From: JAVJSU01 sp040219275
GTDB lineage: Bacteria > Chloroflexota > Anaerolineae > Aggregatilineales > Phototrophicaceae
Assembly: GCA_040219275.1 (NCBI GenBank)
Contig: JAVJSU010000039.1
Coordinates: 62,001-126,000 of the forward strand
DNA length: 64,000 nucleotides
Direction: 5' to 3'
Part shown: piece by piece, positions 1-6,920 of the stretch
How positions within the stretch are numbered: position 1 is the stretch's first letter
Layout: each line of letters opens with the position of its first letter
Program-made: the position numbers and the translations under genes
Notes under the pieces: model-generated
Databases searched by the model: none
What the model was told of the DNA's origin: nothing
Seen by the model: only the letters and a program-made list of their open reading frames with translations

Positions 1-419
1 ACGATCCATTCACCGTCAATGAGCATCGGGTCAATCGCCACGACGATGCACTGACTACCAAACGCCCATGCACCCTCATTAATCAATTGGGGATTCTTAA
101 TCGCCGCGCTATTTATGCTCACTTTATCTGCCCCGGCAAGCAATGTCGCACGAATATCATCAATGGTGCGAATTCCCCCGCCGACACAGAATGGAATAAA
201 CACATTATCTGCCACACGGCGCACCATATCAAGCGTTGTGTTACGATTCTCATGGCTTGCTGTTATGTCCAGAAAGACCAGTTCATCCGCACCTTCTCGA
301 TCATACAGAACCGCTTGCTCCACAGGATCGCCCGCGTCCTGCAAATTCACGAAATTCACACCCTTCACCACACGCCCGTCTTTCACATCCAGACAGGGAA
401 TAATCCGCTTCGCCAGCAT
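1..419 (-). CDS. hisF: Imidazole glycerol phosphate synthase cyclase subunit HisF (partial, N-terminal 139 residues)
   Basis: Cyclase subunit of the HisHF complex. It uses ammonia delivered by HisH to convert PRFAR to imidazole glycerol phosphate and AICAR in histidine synthesis, in the cytoplasm. The start MLAKRIIPCLDVKDG carries the first catalytic acid D11, and AIDPM near the window edge carries the second, D130, both as expected for a HisF barrel. The GGGIRT phosphate loop is also present. The C-terminal half lies outside the window. It is the third gene of a leftward hisH-hisA-hisF run, 47 bp after hisA, so it should be co-transcribed and controlled by the attenuator upstream of hisH. 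Confidence 0.95.
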   Translation of the reverse strand, partial: MLAKRIIPCLDVKDGRVVKGVNFVNLQDAGDPVEQAVLYDREGADELVFLDITASHENRNTTLDMVRRVADNVFIPFCVGGGIRTIDDIRATLLAGADKVSINSAAIKNPQLINEGAWAFGSQCIVVAIDPMLIDGEWI

Positions 420-466
420 TTACCCACTCGCTTCCTGTTTTTACATTCGGACTTTTACACAAATTT

Positions 467-1189
467 TTACGATTGTCGGGTGGCAATAATCGCTTCGCCG
501 ACTGTCATACGATCTTCATAGAGCGCCATGCCGATGATCGCGCCAGCTACCACTTTGCTCCGCGCTAGTTGATGAATTTCCGACATATCACTCACCCCAC
601 CGGACGCAATGACCTGTAAGCCGGTTTCCCGCCCTAATGTAATCGTTTCATGCACATTGACACCCAATAAACTGCCATCGCGGTGAACATCCGTATAAAG
701 CGCATGGATAACCCCACCCTTCGCAAGTTCGCGTCCAAATTCGATTGGACGCAATTCGGTAATTTTCTTCCAGCCGTGCGTGGCAATTTTGCCGTCACGG
801 GCATCTAATGCAATGCAAATCGCATCCGCGCCAAATTGCTTGACTGCCTCAAATGCGAACTCTGGATTTTCGATTGCCGCCGTGCCGATAACCGCCCGCT
901 TCGCGCCCTGCTCTAGCGCCTTTTCAACGTTTTCCAGCGTGCGTAACCCGCCACCAAATTGAATATTGACCCCAAGTTTAGCGACTTTTTCCAGAATACT
1001 ACTGTTGTCATTCGCAGTATCAAATGCCCCATCTAAATTGACCATATGAATCCACTGTGCGCCTTCGTCAACCCACTTTTGCGCTGTGGCAAGCGGATCA
1101 TCGCTGAATATCGTCTGTCGCTCAGGATCACCTTCTTTGAGGCGTACCACTTTGCCACCACGCAGGTCAATCGCTGGATAAATAATCAT
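467..1189 (-). CDS. hisA: Phosphoribosylformimino-AICAR phosphate isomerase HisA
   Basis: Isomerises ProFAR to PRFAR, the fourth step of histidine synthesis, in the cytoplasm. At 240 residues it is full length for this beta/alpha barrel. The acid/base pair appears as D8 (AIDLRGGK) and D129 (ALDARDG). The phosphate-binding loops FGGGLR (about 78-83) and ASGGVS (195-200) are intact, and the end GAIIGMALYE is typical. The dual-function actinobacterial PriA cannot be excluded from sequence alone, but neighbouring hisH and hisF make histidine synthesis the safe role. It lies 16 bp downstream of hisH and 47 bp before hisF, in one transcription unit. Confidence 0.95.
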   Translation of the reverse strand: MIIYPAIDLRGGKVVRLKEGDPERQTIFSDDPLATAQKWVDEGAQWIHMVNLDGAFDTANDNSSILEKVAKLGVNIQFGGGLRTLENVEKALEQGAKRAVIGTAAIENPEFAFEAVKQFGADAICIALDARDGKIATHGWKKITELRPIEFGRELAKGGVIHALYTDVHRDGSLLGVNVHETITLGRETGLQVIASGGVSDMSEIHQLARSKVVAGAIIGMALYEDRMTVGEAIIATRQS

Positions 1190-1205
1190 GTTTGTCCTCC
1201 AACTT

Positions 1206-1817
1206 TCAGGTGAGGTTCAGGAAATTTGCAAGTAATTTTAGCCCGATTTTCTGGCTTTTTTCGGGATGAAACTGCACACCGTAGATGTTATCGTGCTGAA
1301 CACCCACCGTAAAGGGCATCCCGTAGTCTGTGGTGAGCATGACATCATCAGGATTTGCCGCATCGCAATAATAGCTGTGCACAAAATAAGCGTAATCGCC
1401 TTCCATGACACCGTTTAACAGTGGCGACGCTTTGTGGGCGATTAATTGATTCCAGCCCATGTGCGGCACTTTGAAGACGTGATCTTTCGGGAAGCGACGC
1501 ACTTTACCGGGAAGAATGCCCAGCCCCTCATGCGTACCCATTTCATCGCTTTCCTCAAATAGAAATTGCATCCCAAGACAAATACCAAGATAGGGTGTTC
1601 CGGCTGAAATCGCATCTTTGAGTGGCTCAACAATGCCCTGTTTGTGGAGTTGTTGCATACCCGCGCCGAATGCCCCCACTCCCGGCAAAATGATCTTGTC
1701 AGCACCATTGAGCTGATCGCCGGATTGTACCAACGTCACATCGTCAATGCCGAGATGATTCAACGCATGGAGCACACTTCTCAAATTTCCTGCACCGTAG
1801 TCAATCACTGCTAACAT
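1206..1817 (-). CDS. hisH: Imidazole glycerol phosphate synthase glutamine amidotransferase subunit HisH
   Basis: Class I glutaminase that hydrolyses glutamine and channels ammonia to HisF. Its 203 residues match the family. The nucleophile is C80 in GICLGMQ, and the H184/E186 pair sits in QFHPEKS, giving a complete triad. The ATG at 1817 has the purine-rich GGAGAAAC just upstream as ribosome site. It is the first enzyme gene of the leftward his unit and is preceded by about 200 bp of leader that contains a His-rich peptide and an intrinsic terminator. Regulation is therefore very likely by charged tRNA-His level. Confidence 0.95.
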   Translation of the reverse strand: MLAVIDYGAGNLRSVLHALNHLGIDDVTLVQSGDQLNGADKIILPGVGAFGAGMQQLHKQGIVEPLKDAISAGTPYLGICLGMQFLFEESDEMGTHEGLGILPGKVRRFPKDHVFKVPHMGWNQLIAHKASPLLNGVMEGDYAYFVHSYYCDAANPDDVMLTTDYGMPFTVGVQHDNIYGVQFHPEKSQKIGLKLLANFLNLT

Positions 1818-1849
1818 CTGTTTCTCCTTCCGCCTGCATCACCGCAAAA

Positions 1850-1878
1850 TAAAAAACCCCCACACTGATGTGTGAGGG
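1850..1878 (-). terminator. Attenuator terminator of the his operon leader
   Basis: Read on the minus strand, CCCTCACAC (1878-1870) and GTGTGGGGG (1865-1857) pair over nine positions with one G-T wobble around a four-base loop. A run of six T follows at once (1856-1851). This is a textbook intrinsic terminator, and it lies between the leader peptide and hisH, only about 32 bp before the hisH start, so it cannot be an end-of-operon signal. It should stop transcription when the leader peptide is translated without stalling. Confidence 0.85.
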
Positions 1879-1938
1879 TGAATGTCCATGTTTCAATACC
1901 AACCCATCATGATCGCAGACGGGAAAATTTCCGCAGGA

Positions 1939-1998
1939 TCAACACCAGTGCGTGCGCTTTTTTTGTAGGTGATGGTGGTGGTGAAATTGGTTGGTCAT
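1939..1998 (-). CDS. hisL: His operon leader peptide, five consecutive histidines
   Basis: A 20-codon ORF starting ATG at 1998 encodes MTNQFHHHHHLQKKRTHWC and then stops with TGA. Six of 19 residues are histidine, five in a row (codons CAC CAC CAC CAT CAC). It begins about 24 bases after the predicted transcription start and ends about 60 bases before the terminator stem. This is the organisation of the known hisL attenuators of enterobacteria: a ribosome stalling on His codons would stop the terminator from forming. The ribosome site is weak, with only a purine-rich stretch before the ATG. The peptide itself need have no function. I inferred the role from composition and position; the gene symbol is by analogy. 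Confidence 0.85.
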   Translation of the reverse strand: MTNQFHHHHHLQKKRTHWC

Positions 1999-2028
1999 TT
2001 TTGGGTCGCGTTTTTTGACTATATGGGA

Positions 2029-2057
2029 ACTATAACGTGTGAACAAGGGCTTGTCAA
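2029..2057 (-). promoter_or_regulatory. Sigma70-type promoter of the his leader and operon
   Basis: On the minus strand a perfect -35 TTGACA (2057-2052) is followed after exactly 17 bp by a -10 TATAGT (2034-2029), five of six consensus bases. The predicted start is near 2021-2022, giving a short untranslated region before the leader peptide ATG at 1998. Confidence 0.8.
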
Positions 2058-2128
2058 CGAATTTTGCAATTTTGCATTAACAACCCTCTAAGCCAGCACT
2101 AATTCCATTTTTCACAATAGCATGTTAT

Positions 2129-2150
2129 TATAGTACTGACCAGTCAGTAC
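2129..2150 (+). promoter_or_regulatory. Palindromic TetR-type operator and -10 in front of the men operon
   Basis: GTACTGAC-CA-GTCAGTAC at 2133-2150 is a perfect inverted repeat with eight-base arms and a two-base centre. It lies 12 bp before the ATG of a TetR-family gene and overlaps a possible -10 (TATAGT, 2129-2134). I found no convincing -35. The TGACCAGTCA core resembles operators of several TetR regulators. Position and symmetry suggest autoregulation and control of the downstream men genes. Confidence 0.65.
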
Positions 2151-2162
2151 GGTGATAATTAC

Positions 2163-2789
2163 ATGGCTAATCCCGATAAAACAACTCCAAAAGACAGCAA
2201 AACTACCCGTGAGCGTATCCTCGATGCGGCGCTGGATATTTTCAGTCGCAAGGGCTATCACGATACCCGACTTGATGAAATTGTCGAAGAAGCGAACACT
2301 TCCAAGGGGTCAATTTATGTGCATTTCCCGAACAAAGAACGCCTGTTTGTCGCGTTGATTGATCAATTTTCTAGTTTGCTGGAACGCCGTGTCATCGAAG
2401 CGATTGAGCTAGAACCTCAAGGAATGGTACGCGTACGTGTGGCGATTGAAACCGTGCTAGAAACATTCGGTAAGTATCGTCGTCCCGCCAAAATTTTGCT
2501 GGTACAGGCAGTCGGATTAGGTCAAGTATTCGAGAAAAAACGGCTAGAAGTCACCGATCACTTTGCGGAAATGATCCGGCGCTATCTCGATGAAGCGGTA
2601 GAAGTGGGTGACATCGCCCCCATTGATAGCGAAGTCGTCGCGCACGCTTGGATGGGTGCAATTTATAACCTTGTTATTCAATGGGTTTACACAGGCGAAC
2701 CGACTTCGGAGCGTATTTCTTCGGCACTGGTGCCATTATTGCTCAAAAGCGTGGATTATGTCGCACCTGAGTCAGCAGATCGTGAATAA
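2163..2789 (+). CDS. TetR/AcrR family transcriptional regulator
   Basis: DNA-binding regulator of 208 residues. The N-terminal helix-turn-helix runs from about residue 18 to 65 (RILDAALDIFSRKGYHDTRLDEI, then SKGSIYVHFPNKERLF), a standard TetR signature. The remaining helical part should form the ligand pocket and dimer interface; the ligand is unknown. A perfect palindrome lies just upstream. The stop is 22 bp before the menF start, and the genes run the same way, so it probably heads and represses the menaquinone operon. A role linked to fatty acids or quinones would be speculation. Confidence 0.85.
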   Translation: MANPDKTTPKDSKTTRERILDAALDIFSRKGYHDTRLDEIVEEANTSKGSIYVHFPNKERLFVALIDQFSSLLERRVIEAIELEPQGMVRVRVAIETVLETFGKYRRPAKILLVQAVGLGQVFEKKRLEVTDHFAEMIRRYLDEAVEVGDIAPIDSEVVAHAWMGAIYNLVIQWVYTGEPTSERISSALVPLLLKSVDYVAPESADRE

Positions 2790-2811
2790 GTACGTCGGGA
2801 GGTCAACACGC

Positions 2812-4197
2812 ATGACAGACATCACCCAAACGAGCGAATATAAGACGATCCCTGAGCAACTGGGTCGGCTGGTAAGCGTAAGTATGCCCTGCCCTGAGAT
2901 TACACTCGCCGGATTTTTGCGCCACGCACGGCAAGAAAATCAACCACGATTCTATTGGGAAAGTAACCGCGATCATGTGGCGTTCGCTGGCTTCGGCACC
3001 GCGGTAGAAATCATGGAATGGGGTGAAGAGCGTTTTCAGGATATTGAGCGCCGCGCCCGTGAATTATTTGATACGTCTGTGGTTCTGGATGAAAACGAAC
3101 CGCTCGCCGCGCCACGCTTATTTGGCGGTTTTGCCTTTCGCGACGACTTTGTGCCGGATGCCGCGTGGGCAGATTTCACACCCGCACATTTCGTCCTCCC
3201 CCACTATCAATTGGTGAGCATTAACGGTGACAAGTGGCTGACGATCAACGCGCACATTCCTATAGACGATTCACCTGATGATTATTTGGCTGAACTCAGG
3301 GAAGCACTCGTCGAGCGCATCGAGCTGTTGCGGGAGACCGAACAAACACGGTTTGATCCCGCCCAACAAACAGCCTCGGAAGTCAATTATCCAATGCCGT
3401 TTGAAACATGGTCAACAAATATCAGCGCCGCGACCACACGCATGAAAAATGGCGAATTGAATAAGGTGGTGCTCTCCCGTGTGGCAGAAGTACGTTTCGC
3501 CTACCCTGTCGATATTGATGGCGCGCTGGGATATCTGGCTGACCATTATGCAGAATGTTACCGCTTTTTGTTCGAGCCACGTCCCGGACGCGCATTTTAC
3601 GGCGCGACTCCTGAGCTACTCGCAGGTGTCCATGGACGAATCGTGTCCTCAATGGCGCTAGCAGGGAGCATCAAACGGGGCAAAACACCCGACGAGGATT
3701 TTGACTATGCGAAGACATTGCTCAATGATCCCAAAGAGCGTTATGAGCATCAATTGGTGGTCGATGCCGGTAAAGATCGGATCGGCGCAATTACCGAAAC
3801 GCTCACTGTCGGCGAAACGGGTCTCTACAAACTGAGCAACATTCAGCACCTTTACACACCCATCGAAGGTCGACTCAAAACAGATTCGGGCATTGTTCCG
3901 GTGGTTGCCGCCCTACACCCGACTCCTGCATTGGGCGGTGATCCGCGTGACATCGCCATGCAACTCATCGGTGAATATGAACCCGTCCCGCGTGGTTGGT
4001 ATGCCGCCCCTGTCGGCTGGATAGATCGCCATATGAATGGGCAATTTGCGGTGGCGATCCGGTCTGCCGTCGCACAAAATCAGCGCGTGTGGATGTATGC
4101 AGGCGCGGGCATCGTCAAAGACAGCATTCCGCAAAACGAATGGGACGAAACCGCGCTCAAATTCCGCCCGATGATGGAAGCGTTGGGAATAAAGTAG
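2812..4197 (+). CDS. menF: Isochorismate synthase MenF
   Basis: Converts chorismate to isochorismate, the first committed step of menaquinone synthesis. The 461-residue protein has the chorismate-binding fold: FYGATPELL, SSMALAGSIKRG, then PTPALGGDPRDIA and YAGAGIVKDS near the C terminus. I chose ATG at 2812 because GGGAGGTC lies directly upstream. The frame extends to 2608, but that part would overlap the TetR gene. Neighbours menD, menB, menE and menH support menaquinone rather than siderophore use. The last codons run into the repeat block that flanks the next ORF. Confidence 0.93.
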   Translation: MTDITQTSEYKTIPEQLGRLVSVSMPCPEITLAGFLRHARQENQPRFYWESNRDHVAFAGFGTAVEIMEWGEERFQDIERRARELFDTSVVLDENEPLAAPRLFGGFAFRDDFVPDAAWADFTPAHFVLPHYQLVSINGDKWLTINAHIPIDDSPDDYLAELREALVERIELLRETEQTRFDPAQQTASEVNYPMPFETWSTNISAATTRMKNGELNKVVLSRVAEVRFAYPVDIDGALGYLADHYAECYRFLFEPRPGRAFYGATPELLAGVHGRIVSSMALAGSIKRGKTPDEDFDYAKTLLNDPKERYEHQLVVDAGKDRIGAITETLTVGETGLYKLSNIQHLYTPIEGRLKTDSGIVPVVAALHPTPALGGDPRDIAMQLIGEYEPVPRGWYAAPVGWIDRHMNGQFAVAIRSAVAQNQRVWMYAGAGIVKDSIPQNEWDETALKFRPMMEALGIK

Positions 4198-4218
4198 TCA
4201 GCAGGTCAGCATTTCAGC
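4197..4218 (+). repeat. Left inverted repeat of four-helix-bundle cassette 1
   Basis: This 22-bp block just after the menF stop is made of GTCAG/TTCAGC units. Its reverse complement matches 4606-4627 at 18 of 22 positions with identical unit spacing (GCTGAAA, GCTGAC and GCTGA cores shared). The pair brackets one ORF as terminal inverted repeats would. Confidence 0.6.
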
Positions 4219-4240
4219 TAGTCAGAATTTGGAGTGTTTC

Positions 4241-4597
4241 ATGCGTGATTTCAGGAAATTGCTTGTTTGGGAGAAGAGCCACATCCTAGTTTTAGAAATT
4301 TACAAGGCAACTCAAAATTTCCCAAATACTGAGCAATATGGACTAACATCCCAAATTCGTCGTGCCGCAATTTCCATCCCCGCAAATATCGCAGAAGGAT
4401 GTGGCAAAAATACCGAAATAGAACTCGCTAGATATATGCAGATTTCAATGGGATCAGCAAGTGAGCTTGAATATCACATTTTGCTTGCTCATGATTTGAA
4501 GTATTTATCTGATGATCTCTATAGAGACCTAAATAGTCGCGTTGTAGAAGTAAAACGTATGTTAGCGCCATTTATCAACAAACTTCGTTCAAGTTAA
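4241..4597 (+). CDS. Four helix bundle protein (23S rRNA IVP/S23 family), copy 1
   Basis: Small helical protein of 118 residues. The opening MRDFRKLLVWEKSHILVLEIYK, the middle YGLTSQIRRAAISIPANIAEG and the SMGSASELEYHILLAHDLKYL segment are the family signature of proteins first found in 23S rRNA intervening sequences, related to the Avd proteins of diversity-generating retroelements. The biochemical role is not established. ATG at 4241 has GGAG eight bases upstream; an in-frame ATG at 4229 has no such site. It sits between menF and menD, has no obvious part in menaquinone synthesis, and is bracketed by imperfect inverted repeats, so I read it as an inserted cassette. A broken relative lies after menD. 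Confidence 0.85.
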   Translation: MRDFRKLLVWEKSHILVLEIYKATQNFPNTEQYGLTSQIRRAAISIPANIAEGCGKNTEIELARYMQISMGSASELEYHILLAHDLKYLSDDLYRDLNSRVVEVKRMLAPFINKLRSS

Positions 4598-4605
4598 GTG
4601 CCTTT

Positions 4606-4627
4606 GCTGAAAAGCTGACAGGCTGAA
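4606..4627 (+). repeat. Right inverted repeat of four-helix-bundle cassette 1
   Basis: GCTGA-type units (GCTGAAAAGCTGACAGGCTG and further units to 4640) mirror the block at 4197-4218. The array continues almost to the menD start codon at 4644, replacing any normal ribosome site. Confidence 0.6.
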
Positions 4628-4643
4628 GTGCTGAGAAGCTATT

Positions 4644-6467
4644 ATGAACCGCAATACGCTTTATTCTGAAATTTTCGTGGATGAACTTGCCCGTAGCGGA
4701 CTTACTGCCGTCTGTGCCGCGCCGGGATCACGCCACACGCCCTTGATGCTGGCATTTGCGAAACATCCCGATATTAAGGTCTATTCACATCTCGATGAAC
4801 GGAGCGCCTCGTTCTTTGCGCTTGGATTGGCACTTGCGAGTGACTCCCCTGTCGCGGTAATTTGTACCTCCGGCACGGCGGGCGCGAATATGTATCCGGC
4901 GATCATCGAAGCGCACCAATCGCGTGTCCCGCTGATCGTCATCACAGCTGACCGTCCGGCAGAACTCCGGCATAGTGGCGCGAACCAGACCATCGACCAG
5001 ATCAAAATGTTTGGCGATTTCGTGCTGTGGTTTGTGGATACGGCCCTGCCCGAAGCAAACCCGCCCGCTGTAGCGATTCGTAATCTACGGACAACCGCCA
5101 ATCGTGCTTACGCGACGGCGAACGGATTGCGTAAAGGTGTGGTGCATATCAACATGCCCTTCCGAAAACCGCTTGAACCGACTCCGGTTGAAGGTGATGT
5201 GGTTGAAGTTGAACCAAACCCATATCCAAAGGAAGAATTACCTTACAGAAATCCTTTTCCTGCGGGGAGACCATTTACACACATATCATTTACACAAGAG
5301 CAATATCCTGACTCAAGTCAAGCTGACAACTTGATGCGCTGGATAGGTGAGTCACCTAAAGGCATTATTTTTTGTGGTGACCGTGCTGTTAACCATCAAA
5401 CTCAAACAATCGACAGACTATCCGCAGTTACTGGATACCCAATATTTGCGGATTTTACTTCGGGATTTCGTTACCAAAGCCAATATGGTACTTCCGAAAA
5501 ATTATTGGAAGCGTTTGAAACGTTTTTGCCACATTTAAAGCATGAGTCACCAGATATTGTTATCCAAATTGGTGGTGAGGCAACTTCAAAAGCAACATTA
5601 ACGTACTTTGAAACAATAAATCCCAAGCATTACGTTCTCTTAAGTGAATCAGGAGATTGGATTAGTAGCTCACACAAATTAACTGCACTTATCCAAGCTA
5701 ATCCACTATCCACATGCGAATATATTGCGGAAGGTATTCGGCAAATTAAAGAGGATGGCGAATATTTACCTGACACTAATTGGGTCAATAAACTAATTTC
5801 CTATGAAGCTACAACCTGGCAAGTCATCGATCACGAGATGCAGACCGGCGCGTACTTTGATGGTGGCGTGGTCTATGACATGGTTGATCTCATTCCAAAC
5901 GAAAGCACCCTTTTCGCTGGCAATAGCTTACCCGTGCGCTTGCTAGATCAATTCGGCAAACCACAAAATAAACGCATTTATACCTATGCCAATCGGGGCG
6001 CGTCCGGCATTGATGGCAATATCAGTTCGGCGTTGGGTGCGGGCGCGGCAAGACCGGATAAGCCACTCGTCGCGGTGGTCGGGGACATCACCTTTTATCA
6101 CGACATGAACGGTCTGTTGGCGGTGCATCGTTGCGGCGTACCGATCACGCTTGTGCTACTCAACAACAATGGTGGCGGCATTTTCCATCGTCTGCCGATT
6201 AAGGATTTTGAGCCAGAATTTACCGAGTATTTCCTGACTCCGCACGGGCTGGATTTTTCCCATGCGGCGAAGATGTACGGCTTAGAACACACGTTGATTG
6301 ATGTGACAGCGGATAACGCCCGTGAACACTTCCGGCAGGTGTTTAGCGAAAGCGTTAATGCACGGAAATCAAGCCTCATCGAAGTCCGCACGGATGCCCT
6401 GCGCGACCTCGCCCGCCGTGATGAGATTGTGAAAGCAGTGCAAGAGAATTTGTCAGCTAGTCAGTAA
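4644..6467 (+). CDS. menD: SEPHCHC synthase MenD
   Basis: Thiamine-diphosphate enzyme that joins isochorismate and 2-oxoglutarate to give SEPHCHC, the second step of menaquinone synthesis. The 607 residues include the N-terminal pyrimidine-binding domain (CAAPGSRHTPLMLAF; ICTSGTAGANMYPAIIEA), a central domain, and the C-terminal diphosphate-binding motif GDITFYHDMNGL...LLNNNGGGIFHRLP. The DNA for the central domain, about 5210-5815 (residues about 190-390), is clearly AT-richer (33-40% GC in sampled 60-base lines) than both ends (63-65%), suggesting a recombined segment. The last residues (SASQ) are encoded inside the repeat block that flanks the next cassette, so the original C terminus may have been altered. 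Confidence 0.94.
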   Translation: MNRNTLYSEIFVDELARSGLTAVCAAPGSRHTPLMLAFAKHPDIKVYSHLDERSASFFALGLALASDSPVAVICTSGTAGANMYPAIIEAHQSRVPLIVITADRPAELRHSGANQTIDQIKMFGDFVLWFVDTALPEANPPAVAIRNLRTTANRAYATANGLRKGVVHINMPFRKPLEPTPVEGDVVEVEPNPYPKEELPYRNPFPAGRPFTHISFTQEQYPDSSQADNLMRWIGESPKGIIFCGDRAVNHQTQTIDRLSAVTGYPIFADFTSGFRYQSQYGTSEKLLEAFETFLPHLKHESPDIVIQIGGEATSKATLTYFETINPKHYVLLSESGDWISSSHKLTALIQANPLSTCEYIAEGIRQIKEDGEYLPDTNWVNKLISYEATTWQVIDHEMQTGAYFDGGVVYDMVDLIPNESTLFAGNSLPVRLLDQFGKPQNKRIYTYANRGASGIDGNISSALGAGAARPDKPLVAVVGDITFYHDMNGLLAVHRCGVPITLVLLNNNGGGIFHRLPIKDFEPEFTEYFLTPHGLDFSHAAKMYGLEHTLIDVTADNAREHFRQVFSESVNARKSSLIEVRTDALRDLARRDEIVKAVQENLSASQ

Positions 6468-6474
6468 GTCAGTT
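6459..6474 (+). repeat. Left inverted repeat of four-helix-bundle cassette 2
   Basis: GTCAG units spanning the menD stop codon. The reverse complement matches 6842-6857 at 14 of 16 positions; alternatively 6463-6472 matches 6852-6861 perfectly over ten bases in a shifted register. Confidence 0.5.
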
Positions 6475-6488
6475 GGTCAGGAGAAACG

Positions 6489-6847
6489 ATGCAAGACTTT
6501 CGCAACTTACAAGTTTGGGAAAAGAGCCATGCACTGGTACTAAATGCTTACAAGCATACTCAAAATTTCCCACAGTTGGAACAATATGGCTTAACGTCAC
6601 AAATCAGGCGTGCGGCGGCATCAATACCGGCAAACATTGCTGAAGGATGCGGTAAAACTCCAATATCGAGCTTGCTAGATATATGCAAATTTCGATGGGA
6701 TCAGCAAGTGAACTTGAATATCATTTACTACTTGCAAAAGATTTGGGATTTATGAGTGAGCTTGACTACGAGATGCTAAATTCAGCCGTCATTGAAGTTA
6801 AGAAGATGCTCGCTCCGTTTATCAACAAGTTACGGCAAAAAAACTGA
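6489..6847 (+). pseudogene. Four helix bundle protein (IVP/S23 family), copy 2, frameshifted
   Basis: Second copy of the family, close to the one at 4241 (MQDFRNLQVWEKSHALVLNAYK, then YGLTSQIRRAAASIPANIAEGCGK). After GCGK a base is missing in the A run at 6654-6657, and the original frame stops at 6755 after 88 residues. Restoring one A gives an uninterrupted continuation (NIELARYMQISMGSASELEY, ending in APFINKLRQKN) to the TGA at 6847, matching copy 1 throughout. It is either a young pseudogene or a sequencing error in a homopolymer. AGGAG precedes the ATG. Short inverted repeats bracket it as for copy 1. Confidence 0.85.
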
Positions 6848-6857
6848 AATACTGACT
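6842..6857 (+). repeat. Right inverted repeat of four-helix-bundle cassette 2
   Basis: AACTGAAATACTGACT at the 3' end of the frameshifted ORF mirrors the block over the menD stop (14 of 16 positions). It overlaps the ancestral stop codon of the cassette ORF. Confidence 0.5.
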
Positions 6858-6920
6858 TACTCTTACAAGTGTCTTTGTGGTTAGTAATTTATAAATGATA
6901 CGAATCGAAAGGTGAAAACA

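Noticed and set aside
87..521. Plus-strand open frames opposite hisF
   Set aside because: They are shadows of hisF and hisA codons; the leftward products are unmistakable.
2608..2811. Upstream extension of the menF frame
   Set aside because: It overlaps the tetR gene in another frame and adds no family similarity; ATG 2812 has a strong ribosome site and the normal MenF start.
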